NCBI RefSeq assembly: GCF_014762705.1
Contig: NZ_JABURL010000044.1
Span: 1-52,809, forward strand
DNA from: Cyclobacterium sp.
Lineage (GTDB): Bacteria > Bacteroidota > Bacteroidia > Cytophagales > Cyclobacteriaceae
Direction: 5' to 3'
Length of the DNA stretch: 52,809 bases
Position numbers and translations under genes: made by a program. Position 1 is the first letter of the stretch. The number at the start of each line of letters is the position of its first letter. The notes under the pieces were generated by a model. It did not search any database. It was not told where the DNA came from and saw only the letters and a program-made list of their open reading frames with translations. Shown here one piece after another: positions 26,936 through 36,384 of the stretch.

Positions 26936-27614
26936 ACGAAATATGGCCCTTCTTTCCGGGCTGGCTTTAATAGCCATGGCCCTGCTCGCGGGCTTTGCCT
27001 ATGGACATGTGTACAGCGGGCTGGTCGATCCCAACAATCCCGAAGAAACCTACCGCAACCTGCAGTCTTCGGGTAGGTTGTTCAGTTATGGGATCGCAGC
27101 ATGGGGAGCGATTGCGGTGTTGGACCTGATGGTAGCAGGCAGTTTACACGGATTCCTGAAGGAAGTCCATCCCCGCCTCTCGGCAATCACAGCATTGATC
27201 AGGATAATTTATGCATTCCTATTGTTAGCGGCAGTGGCCCATTTGCTGGAGACAAGTGCATTGGTGGAAGCTTCTGCAGGTGCTACTGAAGTGCTGCTCT
27301 CCCTGCAGCGATTTGAGTCGGTATGGTCCCAGGGATTGATCCTGTTTGGATTTCACCTATTGGGGCTGGGCTACCTGGCCATCAAAGCACAGTACGTGCC
27401 CTCCTTTTTTGGTGGACTCCTGCTGGTGGCGGGTGTTTGTTACACCGGTATCCACCTGGCCAGAATAGCCTTCCCAGGCTTTACGCAGCCCATTGCGGTG
27501 ATTGAAATGGTAGCGAGCGTACCCATGGCCCTTGCCGAGATCGGATTCGCGCTTTGGCTGCTTTTCCGGGCTGGACGGCAGCACTTTTCTCAACCAATTG
27601 CTGCCCTCTCATGA
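26916..27614 (+). CDS. DUF4386 family membrane protein (second of a pair)
   Basis: Up to 232 residues, again about six membrane helices: MALLSGLALIAMALLAGFAYG, YGIAAWGAIAVLDLMVAGSL, RIIYAFLLLAAVAHLL, GLILFGFHLLGLGYLAIKAQY, FGGLLLVAGVCYTGIHLA and VIEMVASVPMALAEIGFALWLL. Distant homologue of the preceding gene, so the pair may form a heteromer. Three candidate ATGs lie at 26916, 26922 and 26925, all inside the end of the previous gene, so the exact start is uncertain. Its stop overlaps the amidohydrolase start (ATGA). Confidence 0.83.
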   Translation: MRMMSNKRNMALLSGLALIAMALLAGFAYGHVYSGLVDPNNPEETYRNLQSSGRLFSYGIAAWGAIAVLDLMVAGSLHGFLKEVHPRLSAITALIRIIYAFLLLAAVAHLLETSALVEASAGATEVLLSLQRFESVWSQGLILFGFHLLGLGYLAIKAQYVPSFFGGLLLVAGVCYTGIHLARIAFPGFTQPIAVIEMVASVPMALAEIGFALWLLFRAGRQHFSQPIAALS

Positions 27615-29044
27615 AACTGGTCAAAAAAATAAGCCGGGTAGCCGGCGGCCTGCTCTTGGTGATTTTATTGGTTGTTTTTGCCACGATGTATCAGGAGCAA
27701 CGCAGCCTTTTTTATCTGAAAATTTCGGAGCAACTTGACTGGCAGCAGCGCGATTACCTGATCAAAAACGTCCAAGTCGTACCCATGACGGTCGATACGG
27801 TGCTTATCAATCAACGGGTGTTGGTCAGGGATGGTAAAATTGCCGGGATCGCTCCCGATCTGGAGGCGCACGGAATCCCGGTAATCGACGGAAAAGGTGG
27901 CTACCTGATGCCCGGGCTGACGGACATGCACGTGCACGTCTGGGATTCCCAGGAGTTGGGCCTGTACCTGACCAATGGGGTGACCACGGTGCGCAACCTA
28001 TGGGGACAACCCATGCACCTGCGCATGAAGGAATCCATCCAAAAGGGCGAGTTGCTGGGGCCGGACTTCTATACCTCCGGACCCAAGCTCACCGGGCCCG
28101 ATTACGTGGGAGACGATAACCTGCAGCTTCTTTCTGCAGCCCAGGCCCGGGAGAAAGTGGCAAGCTACAAAGCGCGGGGCTACGATTTTATCAAGACCTA
28201 CAACGGGCTGACGCCGGAGCTTTTCCAGGCCATTTTGGAGGAGTGCAGGATACAAGATATGGACATCGCCGCCCATCCCTCGGCTGCCCTTCCCTATGCG
28301 GCACACCTGCGGGAGGAGATTGTCAGCGTAGAACATACCGAAGACATCGTGCAGCAGGCCCTGAACTACCAATTGGATACCGCCGGTCTGGACCGGGTAG
28401 TGGTGGACTACGCTTCCTTTCCCTCGGCCGCACACTGTCCTACTCTGGTAGTCTATTACAATATTTATCGCCTGCTGACTGAAGAGCGGATACTGGACGC
28501 CCCCGAACTGGATTTCATGAATCCACTGATCCGGATGGTGGACAGCGAGGCCCAGTACCAGCGCTGGACAGCGGCGGCAAAAGGAGATTCCCTGCTGGCA
28601 GGCAAGATCCTGGCGCAGCACCGCTTTCACCTGCTTGCGGTTCGCAAATTGCAGGAGGCAGGCGTTAACCTAGTCACCGGTACCGATGCCGGCATCGGCA
28701 TCACTCCGGCCGGTGTCTCGATGCATCAGGAACTGGCCTTTTACCGGGAAGCCGGCCTGAGCGTTTTTGAGGCACTACAAACCGCCACCGTCAATCCGGC
28801 AAAAACCCACGACTTTCTGGCCAATACCGGCACGGTGGAGGTGGGCAAAACGGCTAACCTGGTGTTGGTGAAAGACAATCCGCTGAAAGATCTTGACACG
28901 CTTCGGGAACCGCTAGGAGTCTGGATAGGCGGGCGCTACATTTCCCGGGAGCAGTTGGAGGCGTTTACGGATCATGCACGGGAGCGGAAAAATTTGCTGC
29001 CCTCGGCCCTGCGTTACGCGGAATATTTGCTGCGTGAGCGCTGA
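27611..29044 (+). CDS. Membrane-anchored amidohydrolase family protein
   Basis: 477 residues from ATG 27611 (MKLVKKISRVAGGLLLVILLVVFA), which gives an N-terminal membrane anchor and couples it to the previous stop; the longer frame to 27554 overlaps. A TIM-barrel amidohydrolase follows: GGYLMPGLTDMHVHVWD with metal ligands His107 and His109, a Lys in YDFIKTYNG as candidate carbamylated lysine, a His in IAAHPSAALPY, another in VSVEHTED, and the C-terminal metal Asp in VTGTDAGIG. Imidazolonepropionase/dipeptidase-like; active site probably in the periplasm. Substrate unknown. Confidence 0.88.
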   Translation: MKLVKKISRVAGGLLLVILLVVFATMYQEQRSLFYLKISEQLDWQQRDYLIKNVQVVPMTVDTVLINQRVLVRDGKIAGIAPDLEAHGIPVIDGKGGYLMPGLTDMHVHVWDSQELGLYLTNGVTTVRNLWGQPMHLRMKESIQKGELLGPDFYTSGPKLTGPDYVGDDNLQLLSAAQAREKVASYKARGYDFIKTYNGLTPELFQAILEECRIQDMDIAAHPSAALPYAAHLREEIVSVEHTEDIVQQALNYQLDTAGLDRVVVDYASFPSAAHCPTLVVYYNIYRLLTEERILDAPELDFMNPLIRMVDSEAQYQRWTAAAKGDSLLAGKILAQHRFHLLAVRKLQEAGVNLVTGTDAGIGITPAGVSMHQELAFYREAGLSVFEALQTATVNPAKTHDFLANTGTVEVGKTANLVLVKDNPLKDLDTLREPLGVWIGGRYISREQLEAFTDHARERKNLLPSALRYAEYLLRER

Positions 29045-29289
29045 GCCAGCTGGTTTCTTTGCTTTGGCGATGCAGTGACCTACTTGAAAGCTAATCCTGA
29101 ATCCTGTTCGGAACCGGTCGTTCTAATGTGATGAAATCCGTTTGCGTAGAAGAATAGATTGGTCATTCGAAGCCCGTTTTCAGGCAATCGACCCTATTCT
29201 GACAAAAAAAGCCACAGTAGGCTATGGTATTGCTTCGACTCGCGAACCAAATTGTCGCAGCAGGGTTAGATTGATAATCCATAGCAGCA

Positions 29290-29868
29290 ATGATTAAAAC
29301 CGAAAATTTCAAAAAAGTGGAGGTTTCTTCTCCGGAGGAACTCCGATCCTGGCTGATGCAGCATCACGGCCAGCAGGAGAGCGTCTGGCTGGTGACCTGG
29401 AAGAAAAGCCAGCCGCAACGGTATGTTTCCAGAGAGGAACTGCTCGATGAGCTGCTTTGTTTTGGTTGGATCGACGGCATCCGGCGCAAGCTGGACGCGC
29501 AACGGACCATGCAATTGATCGCCAGAAGAAAGGTGGAACATTGGGCAGGAAGCTACAAAGAGCGGGCCGCAAAACTAATTGCGGCAGGTAAAATGCAGGA
29601 ATCGGGACTTATAGCCATAGAAACGTCCAAAGCAAGTGGACTATGGGACTTTATGGATGAGGTAGATCAATTGATTGTTCCTCTGGACCTGTCCGAAGCC
29701 CTGGCAAACTACCATGGGGCCACCGCCTTTTTTGAAGCCATCAATCCCTCCAGCAAGCGCTTTGTATTGAGATGGCTCAAACTGGCCCGAACCGAAAAAA
29801 CCAGGCAAAAAAGAATCTCCCGACTTGCCCAGCTGGCTGCCAGGGGCGAAAAACTGCCGGGAAGTTGA
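29290..29868 (+). CDS. YdeI/OmpD-associated family protein
   Basis: 192 residues. Family features: EVSSPEELRSWLMQHHGQQESVWL at the start, REELLDELLCFGWIDGIRRKLDAQRTMQLIARRK in the centre, and a basic C-terminal helix KRFVLRWLKLARTEKTRQKRISRLAQLA. Such proteins (YdeI, also called bacteriocin-protection proteins) are small cytoplasmic proteins linked to cationic-peptide or acid stress; their chemistry is unclear. 245 bases separate it from the amidohydrolase, so probably its own unit. Confidence 0.87.
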   Translation: MIKTENFKKVEVSSPEELRSWLMQHHGQQESVWLVTWKKSQPQRYVSREELLDELLCFGWIDGIRRKLDAQRTMQLIARRKVEHWAGSYKERAAKLIAAGKMQESGLIAIETSKASGLWDFMDEVDQLIVPLDLSEALANYHGATAFFEAINPSSKRFVLRWLKLARTEKTRQKRISRLAQLAARGEKLPGS

Positions 29869-30172
29869 TAGCCAATCTGCCTTTCAGCAGGAAGTGTATA
29901 GGCACTGACTGTTTTTACTTTTTGAATCTAGCCCAATAGGATTGTCCGGTAAGTCCTCCATTGGGCAATTGGTATTTTTGCTGTATATTGAATGCGGGGA
30001 AAAATGGTTGGCCTTTACTCCTGAAGTGCTGGTGCCTGACTGTGTTTGGCGCAAAGGAAAACTCCCGGTCCATTCCGGGCAGATAAAGGGGCTTTGCCAG
30101 AGCGGTATGCCAACAGCCGGGCATTGCCCGTACCTTCTCCTTCTTTTTTACCGATTCAAAATCAAACTACCT
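29869..30172. other. Intergenic region upstream of the penicillin acylase gene
   Basis: About 300 bases. A GCCCAAT/ATTGGGC dyad flanks 29932-29967 and a TACTTTTTG element near 29910 is a spaced-out -7 candidate. A long in-frame open stretch from 29942 runs into the acylase gene, but it lacks a start with coding character and would place the lipoprotein signal in the middle, so I treat it as chance. Confidence 0.4.
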
Positions 30173-32560
30173 ATGAGAGCCATTGCCCTTGCCTTCTTCC
30201 TGCCCCTGTTTTGGGCCTGCGAATCCAACCCTACCGAAGGGATCTCCCTTCCCGGCCTGCAGGAACCCGTAGAGATCGTCCGTGACCCATGGGGTGTGAA
30301 CCACATCTATGCCAACAACCAGCACGATTTGTTTTTTGCGCAGGGCTATGCTGCTGCCAAAGACCGCCTTTTTCAATTTGAGATCTGGAGGCGGCAGGCC
30401 ACCGGCACGGTAGCCGAGATCCTGGGACCCGCCGAATTGCAGCGGGACATCGGTACCCGGCTGTTTCGGTTCCGGGGAGACATGCAGGAGGAGATGAATC
30501 ATTACCACCCCGAAGGAGAAGCCATCATCATGGCCTATACGGAGGGCGTCAATGCCTATATTGAGGAAATCCGGTCCATGCCCGAAGAACTTCCCCCGCC
30601 TTTCCGGATGCTCGGCATCCTGCCGGAAAAATGGACACCCGAGGTGGTGATATCCCGGCACCAGGGGCTGCTGGGGAACATAGAAGAGGAACTGGACCTG
30701 GGTAGGGCCGTGGCACGCCTGGGTGAAGCGCAGGTCAAAGACCTGAAGTGGTTTCATCCCAAAGACCCGGAGATTGCCCTGGATCCGCAGATTGAGCCGG
30801 AATTGTTGTTTGCCGATATTCTGGCCCTGTACAAGGCCTACCGAACCCCCCTTTCCTTCCGGCCTGAGGATATCCTGCCCGAATACCGCAATCCGGAGAT
30901 GGGCAGCGCAGAGGAAACTGCGGGCCTTGCGGAGGAGGCGCCTTTTTCCCTGGGCAGCAACAATTGGGTGGTGGACGGTTCGCGTACCGCCAGCGGGCAT
31001 CCCTACATGGCCAACGATCCGCATCGGACCATCGCCGTTCCCTCGCTGCGCTATATGGTGCATCTGAATGCCCCCGGATGGGATGTAATCGGGGGAGGAG
31101 AACCCGAGATCCCCGGCATTTCCATAGGCCATAACGGCTACGGGGCCTGGGGACTCACCGTGTTCCGGACGGATGGGGAAGACCTGTACGTGTACGAGCT
31201 GAATCCGGAGAATCCCAACCAATACCGCTACGATGGGGCCTGGGAAGACATGGAGATCCTTACCGAGACCATCCCGGTAAAGGGCCAGGAGGATCAGGAA
31301 GTTAGCCTGCGCTACACCCGTCACGGACCGGTGACCTATGTGGATTCTTTGCACCATAGGGCCTATGCGGTACGCTGTGCCTGGCTGGAACCCGGAGGAG
31401 CTCCCTACCTGGCTTCCCTGCGCATGGACCAGGCAAAAAGCTGGGAGGAATTTCGGGAGGCCTGTGCCTACAGCCATATTCCCGGGGAGAACATGGTCTG
31501 GGCAGACGAGGATGGTACCATTGGCTGGCAGGCCGTGGGCATTGCGCCCATTCGGCGGAATTTCAGCGGCCTGGTGCCCGTGCCCGGAGACGGGCGCTAC
31601 GAGTGGGAGGGTTACCTGCCCATCCCGCAGAAGCCCCATACCGTCAATCCCCCGGAGGGCTACTTTGCTACCGCCAATCAAAACGTGACGCCTGCCGACT
31701 ATACCCATTGGGAGGCGATCGGCTTTTCCTGGTCGGATCCTTTTCGCGGCGACCGGGTGGAGGAAGTACTGGAAGCGAAGAATGCCGTTACCATGGAAGA
31801 CATGAAAGCCCTGCAGGTAGACTACCTCAGCATTCCCGCCCGGGAGCTGGTGCCCTGTTTGCTGGACCTTCCCCTTTCCGGCAAGGCGGCAGCCGACCGG
31901 GACCGGCTGCGGGGCTGGGACCATAGGCTGGACCCGAACTCCATTCCGGCCGCCATCTACGTGGCATTTGAAAATGCGCTGCTGCGGCTGGCTAGCGAAC
32001 GCCTGGTGCCGGAGGCTGGAAGAGAGGCCATCGGCCAGATCCAGCTGAAGAAAATCCTGGACTGGATCGCTGCACCGGACGAACGCTTTGGCCCGGATCC
32101 CGAGGCCGGCAGGGACCGCCTGCTGGCAGAGGCCTTTGCGCAGGGCTTGGCCGATCTGGAAGAAAATCTGGGAGATAACCGGGAAAACTGGCAGTACGGG
32201 CAGGAGCGCTTCAAGCATGTGTACCTGGTCCACAGCCTCGGAGCAATTAGCAATGAGCAGGTAAAGGCCCAACTGAACCTGGGACCTTTGCCGCGGGGCG
32301 GCAATGCCTACACCCCCGGTTCCACGGGGGGCAACAAGCGGCAAAGTTCGGGTGCTTCTTTTCGGATCATTGTGAACACGGGAGCCTGGGACGCCACCCA
32401 GGCCAGCAATGCCCCCGGTCAGTCCGGCGATCCCGCAAGTCCTTTTTACGCCAATTTATTCGAATCCTGGGCCAAAGACGAGTATTTTCCGCTGTACTAT
32501 TCCCGGGAAAAAATCGATTCCGTGGCGGTGGAAAGAACGCTTCTGGGGCCGAAGAGGTGA
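30173..32560 (+). CDS. Penicillin acylase family protein (Ntn hydrolase lipoprotein)
   Basis: 795 residues from ATG 30173, directly in front of a lipoprotein signal (FFLPLFWACES, Cys16). Penicillin-acylase-type Ntn hydrolases are made as one chain, cut after a Gly, and use the freed Ser as nucleophile; they cleave amides such as beta-lactams, N-acyl-homoserine lactones or peptides. The cut and nucleophile are clear here: LGSNNWVVDG with Ser262 as the new N-terminus, preceded by a 240-residue alpha chain (EIVRDPWGVNHIYANNQHDLFFAQGYAAAKDR). Later beta-chain motifs: NDPHR, GAWGLTVFRTDGED, RYTRHGPV, NQNVTP and the Asn/Arg region GPLPRGGN. Very GC-rich (one 60-base line at 31861 has 45 G+C). Substrate unknown. 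Confidence 0.93.
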   Translation: MRAIALAFFLPLFWACESNPTEGISLPGLQEPVEIVRDPWGVNHIYANNQHDLFFAQGYAAAKDRLFQFEIWRRQATGTVAEILGPAELQRDIGTRLFRFRGDMQEEMNHYHPEGEAIIMAYTEGVNAYIEEIRSMPEELPPPFRMLGILPEKWTPEVVISRHQGLLGNIEEELDLGRAVARLGEAQVKDLKWFHPKDPEIALDPQIEPELLFADILALYKAYRTPLSFRPEDILPEYRNPEMGSAEETAGLAEEAPFSLGSNNWVVDGSRTASGHPYMANDPHRTIAVPSLRYMVHLNAPGWDVIGGGEPEIPGISIGHNGYGAWGLTVFRTDGEDLYVYELNPENPNQYRYDGAWEDMEILTETIPVKGQEDQEVSLRYTRHGPVTYVDSLHHRAYAVRCAWLEPGGAPYLASLRMDQAKSWEEFREACAYSHIPGENMVWADEDGTIGWQAVGIAPIRRNFSGLVPVPGDGRYEWEGYLPIPQKPHTVNPPEGYFATANQNVTPADYTHWEAIGFSWSDPFRGDRVEEVLEAKNAVTMEDMKALQVDYLSIPARELVPCLLDLPLSGKAAADRDRLRGWDHRLDPNSIPAAIYVAFENALLRLASERLVPEAGREAIGQIQLKKILDWIAAPDERFGPDPEAGRDRLLAEAFAQGLADLEENLGDNRENWQYGQERFKHVYLVHSLGAISNEQVKAQLNLGPLPRGGNAYTPGSTGGNKRQSSGASFRIIVNTGAWDATQASNAPGQSGDPASPFYANLFESWAKDEYFPLYYSREKIDSVAVERTLLGPKR

Positions 32561-32756
32561 TTGGTTGGGTGCGTGGATTAAGAATGGTCCTTTTTGATGC
32601 CTTTTGCTGGTCTTTGTGTCCGTACCTCACAAAATCTAAACGGACTGCTGGTTTTTCTCCTCCGGATTTCTTAATTTGACAATGAATGACCGGGAGAAAT
32701 GGATTTGTTATAGTGCATATGCACGCAACTCATCTCCAAAATAGAGCTATATACGG

Positions 32757-33701
32757 ATGTTGGCGGAAATAAAAATAGCTACAGAAATGGAAGCTTTAAA
32801 TAAATATAAGGAAACTAGGGAAAAACTTTTTAATCAAGCCGGCATCTCGCCAAAATCAAATTTTGCAACTGTCAATGACAGCGACGTTAAAAAAGTCCAC
32901 TACCTTGAACTTGGAAGTGGAAAGCCTCTTATCTTGATCCATGGTGGCCTCAGTCATTCCTCGGAGTGGTTTCCAATGTTGAAACAATTGTCCAACCATT
33001 TTCACTTGTTTGTAGTAGATCGACCGGGTCATGGTCTAACAGACCCTATTAATTACACAAACATTGACTATGAAAAAAGTTCAATTAATTTTATACACTC
33101 CTTTATGGACAGTGTCGGATTACAAAAGGCATCTTTACTTGGTAATTCAATGGGAGGTTATTTTGCAATTTGTTTTGGGATGTCATATCCAGAACGTGTT
33201 GATAAGCTCCTATTGATTGGAGCTCCTGCTGGAATGAATCGATGGGTTCCTCTTATGCTTAGACTGTTGGGCACAAAGGGAATCAATAAATTACTTGCCA
33301 AAACTTTCGCAAAACCGAGTATTTCCAATTTAAAAATGGTTCATAGACAAATCCTTGTAGCAAGTATCAATCAATTGCCTGAAGTTTATTTTGAAAACTG
33401 TTATCATCACATGCTTCTTCCCGAAGTAATGGTGGCCCACAGAACAATGTTAGAAAATGTTTTAACTATCAGAGGGTGGAAAGCGAAATATTACCTAACC
33501 GACCGTTTGAATCAATTAGAAATACCAGCACACTTCATTTGGGGAGACCAAGATGCTTTCGAAAAGTATGATACTGGACTTCAAAAGGCAAAAAAAATAA
33601 AGGCCTATACATTTAAAGTAGTAGAAAATGCCGGTCATTGCCCCTGGCTCGATCGACCTGGTGAATGTTCTTCACTGATAATTGGTAAAATGTATGAATA
33701 G
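32757..33701 (+). CDS. Alpha/beta hydrolase
   Basis: 314 residues. Oxyanion motif LILIHGGLSHSSEW (59-71), VVDRPGHGLT, nucleophile elbow GNSMGGYFA with Ser131, an acid in WGDQDAFEKYD and the catalytic His in ENAGHCPWLDRP. No signal peptide, so cytoplasmic; substrate unknown. The first codons coincide with a GTTGGCGGAAATA sequence that looks like a cassette boundary, so ATG 32787 (MEALNKYKETREKL) may be the true start. Strikingly AT-rich (line 33061 has 18 G+C in 60), unlike the GC-rich acylase just before it: likely a separate acquisition. Confidence 0.9.
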   Translation: MLAEIKIATEMEALNKYKETREKLFNQAGISPKSNFATVNDSDVKKVHYLELGSGKPLILIHGGLSHSSEWFPMLKQLSNHFHLFVVDRPGHGLTDPINYTNIDYEKSSINFIHSFMDSVGLQKASLLGNSMGGYFAICFGMSYPERVDKLLLIGAPAGMNRWVPLMLRLLGTKGINKLLAKTFAKPSISNLKMVHRQILVASINQLPEVYFENCYHHMLLPEVMVAHRTMLENVLTIRGWKAKYYLTDRLNQLEIPAHFIWGDQDAFEKYDTGLQKAKKIKAYTFKVVENAGHCPWLDRPGECSSLIIGKMYE

Positions 33702-33715
33702 ACTTCTGCCAGCAA

Positions 33716-33775
33716 GGTGTATGTCGTTCATGTCGGCTAAACGCCGCCACGCACGATACCCAAACCGTTAGGAAC
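33716..33775. repeat. attC-like imperfect hairpin with GTTAGG end
   Basis: Left arm from 33716 (GGTGTATGTCGTTCATGTCGGC is described by its position; 22 bases to 33737), loop TAAAC, right arm GCCGCCACGCACGATACCC (33743-33761), pairing imperfectly with bulges, then CCGTTAGGAAC ending at 33775. A bulged hairpin closed by GTTAGG is the general shape of an integron attC site, though the 5' complement of the GTTAGG box is poor. Confidence 0.35.
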
Positions 33776-33835
33776 AATTTGGACAGATTGACAGCAGAAA
33801 TGAGAAGAGAAATTTACAATATACTTCCAATCGCC

Positions 33836-35290
33836 ATGATTCCAACCTTTAAATTTTGGATTTTAACTTTGACTTTACCTTTGATTCTCACCAATCAGAT
33901 TATTGGTCAATCAGCAAAAAATGTTTGGTTTGTACAGGCCGGCGCAGAAGGTGGTGGAAGAAGTGTTCATCACCCTTTTGGGACTTCGATCGAAATCGAG
34001 ACCTATACAAAACCCGGAGACATTATTTTGATTTTACCTTCCGAAAAACCTCTTTCTGGAGGTCTCATACTAAAAGAGGGACAGGAGCTTATTGGAATAG
34101 CACAACCAGGTAGCCGAAATCCTGTAATCACCAATATTGATTCTTCCCGAATGAGTGGTATTGGCATTATATTGGCCAAGGACAGCCACATAAGAAATAT
34201 TAACATCGAAAATACATACTCAAGCGGAGTATATGGTAAGAATGTAACGGGGGCGTGGATCGACCAAGTCACCATATCAAAAGCAAACCAATCCCTAACA
34301 AATACAGATTTTGAATTACCCATCTACGGTAGGCTGCCACACGGGGGGATCGTTTTAATCAAAACCAACAATGACAATCCTGACAAAAATCGCATAACAT
34401 CCACAAGTATTATAGATCCTGCTGGCGTGAGTATAGGATTTTATTCATCAGCCGCGTCAGAACATTTGTTGAGTATCCAGGATTGTCAAGTATTGGGTGG
34501 ATCACCGGTGGCACCTCCGTTCGATTGTAGCATTCTATCCGCCAGTATCGGCGAAGGGACACAGTCTACGTTGGAGCTAATGGGTTCCAAGGTTAGTGGC
34601 CGAATGAGTAGAGGAGGCCGCAATTTGATAGTCCTGGGTTCTTCTAAAGCCAGGTCAAAGGCCCGTTTGTTTAGAAGTACATCAGGCGAGGTGGGTCAAG
34701 ATGGAGTGCTTGGTGCGGTTTGGATGAGCCCTGCCCAGGTATCCATCGATATCGAGGAATGTACACTTGAAAAGGCGATGACTAATATTGAAGGAACAAT
34801 AATGAATTTTCCCTCCTCAGACTCGACAAAGGAGCATGAGTCGCTTGTATCCATTAATGTCAATGAAAGTCTCGTTCATGATGCTAGGATCACCCAAAAT
34901 TATGGCGATGAAACGGTAAGAAGTGGTAATATTATAATGGGTTCTTCACCATTTACTGAGAGACCTCTACCATTGGGTAAGTATAAGCTGTCAGTTTCAA
35001 ACAGCAGAATTGAAAACGGAAGGGGTTTCGGACTCTATATTGGTTTGTTGAGTGAGGAGCGCCGCAGTAGTCCGGAACGTGCGGACTTCGAGGTATGGAT
35101 GCGGAACAATGTCATCAAGAATAACGGAGAAGCCGAATTAATACTATCTGCCCTAAATGCAGATATCGACGCAAGACAAAATTGCTGGAACACATCAAAT
35201 GGAATCACAAACGATCGAATGATTCTTGGCGATGGCTCAACCTATTCACAAGTAAACGCCTCCGATCCTATTCCATGTAATGATAAATGA
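33836..35290 (+). CDS. Secreted right-handed beta-helix protein
   Basis: About 484 residues from ATG 33836 (MIPTFKFWILTLTLPLILTNQIIGQS), which is a normal signal peptide; TTG 33779 and ATG 33800 would put extra residues before it. The mature protein starts NVWFVQAGAEGGGRSVHHPFG and reads as a parallel beta-helix: PGDIILILPSEKPLSGGLILKEGQELIG, ITNIDSSRMSG, SHIRNINIENTYSSGVYGKN, down to FEVWMRNNVIKNNGEAELILSALNADIDARQNCW. The DUF1565/pectate-lyase-like start is clear but no catalytic residues are. Extracytoplasmic, perhaps carbohydrate binding. AT-rich like its left neighbour. Confidence 0.78.
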   Translation: MIPTFKFWILTLTLPLILTNQIIGQSAKNVWFVQAGAEGGGRSVHHPFGTSIEIETYTKPGDIILILPSEKPLSGGLILKEGQELIGIAQPGSRNPVITNIDSSRMSGIGIILAKDSHIRNINIENTYSSGVYGKNVTGAWIDQVTISKANQSLTNTDFELPIYGRLPHGGIVLIKTNNDNPDKNRITSTSIIDPAGVSIGFYSSAASEHLLSIQDCQVLGGSPVAPPFDCSILSASIGEGTQSTLELMGSKVSGRMSRGGRNLIVLGSSKARSKARLFRSTSGEVGQDGVLGAVWMSPAQVSIDIEECTLEKAMTNIEGTIMNFPSSDSTKEHESLVSINVNESLVHDARITQNYGDETVRSGNIIMGSSPFTERPLPLGKYKLSVSNSRIENGRGFGLYIGLLSEERRSSPERADFEVWMRNNVIKNNGEAELILSALNADIDARQNCWNTSNGITNDRMILGDGSTYSQVNASDPIPCNDK

Positions 35291-35493
35291 TAATATTTGA
35301 TTTCTATAATACTAATATCTCTACCTCAGCTATCTCATATCAACAATATAAAAAGATATCGTCAAACAGAAACGATGAAATTTATGCCTAGCACCAGCTA
35401 TGCGATAATGGTTCCATTCGGCCCCATTAGGCATAAACAAACAGTTGTAGCATATTGAACTAAAATCAATTAATTAACTCAAATACCTTTTAA

Positions 35494-36322
35494 ATGACTA
35501 AAATTCAAACGATTGATACTCCAGAAAACTGGAGTGCAGCAAGTCAAGGCTATGCCAGGAGAGTAGCCCCCTACATGATGGAAACCTATGCTGAAGAATT
35601 TGTTAATCGGCTTGATGTTCAAAATCATCACGAAGCACTAGAGGTTGCCTGTGGTTCAGGGGCATTAACCACAGAACTGGCAAAGCACGCTAAGTCTGTC
35701 TAAGCTACTGATTTTTCTGAAAAGATGCTTGAATTTGCTAAAGAGAAAGTTGACAACGCTGATCTGCCAAATGTTACTTTTCAGACGATGGATGGAATGG
35801 ATCTACAGGTTGGTGATAACACCATGGATCGTGCAGCGTGTAGTTTTGGGCTGATGTTATTCCCTGACCGGCATAAAGGATTTACAGAACTGGGTAGGGT
35901 ACTTCGTCCGGGAGGAAAAGCAATGGTAAGCGGCTGGGCCGGACCTGATAAGTTTGAAGGTTTTGCCATTTTTTTGAATGCTATTCAGAGAGCATTTCCT
36001 GACTTTCCCAATCCTGACAGTCCCCCCACCTGTATTCTCCTTAGCAGATTTAGAAAATTTCAAACAGCAGGTGGAAGCCGCGAGGTTTAAGAATGTCTCA
36101 ACCGATTACGTGACAAGAAAGTTATGCATCGATAGTTTTGATGAAATCTGGGCTATGCTAACAACAGGCGCTCCACCAGTTAAAATGCTTTTTCAAAAGG
36201 TTGGTAGTGATGGTATAAATAAAGTGAGAGATGCCCTGGCTGAGATAGTAAATGAAAAGTATGGAAAGGGAACTATCACACTCAGAAATACTGCAACCGT
36301 GGGAGTCGGCTCTGTAAAATAG
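35494..36322 (+). pseudogene. Broken class I SAM-dependent methyltransferase
   Basis: The frame starting MTKIQTIDTPENWSAASQGY contains SAM motif I ALEVACGSGALTTELA, then an in-frame TAA at 35701-35703 where the family has sequence such as ATDFSEKML, which indeed continues unchanged after the stop (35704 on, same frame: EFAKEKV, FQTMDGMDL, RAACSFGLMLFPDR, RVLRPGGKAMVSGW). A run of six C at 36022-36027 then shifts the frame; the rest (SLADLENFKQQVEAARF to VGVGSVK) is in another frame to 36322. One nonsense change plus one frameshift: inactive as written, unless the frame change is a sequencing error and the stop is read through. Confidence 0.85.
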
Positions 36323-36359
36323 CTTCAACGTTAAAATTAAAACATGCTACAACACTTTA

Positions 36360-36384
36360 TAAGCACCATTAAAATGGGTGCTTA
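36360..36384 (+). terminator. Hairpin after the methyltransferase pseudogene (weak terminator)
   Basis: TAAGCACCATT and AATGGGTGCTTA pair nearly completely around two A residues, 38 bases after the end of the methyltransferase reading frame. No T-run follows, so it is only a possible terminator. Confidence 0.35.

Noticed and set aside
29942-30172. N-terminal extension of the penicillin acylase
   Set aside because: Would place a lipoprotein signal 78 residues into the protein; ATG 30173 is the sensible start.
30167-32344. A 725-codon open frame on the minus strand opposite the penicillin acylase gene
   Set aside because: The plus-strand gene has a clear family match, signal peptide and catalytic Ser. 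High GC at third codon positions commonly keeps the opposite strand open; the minus product has no recognisable domain.
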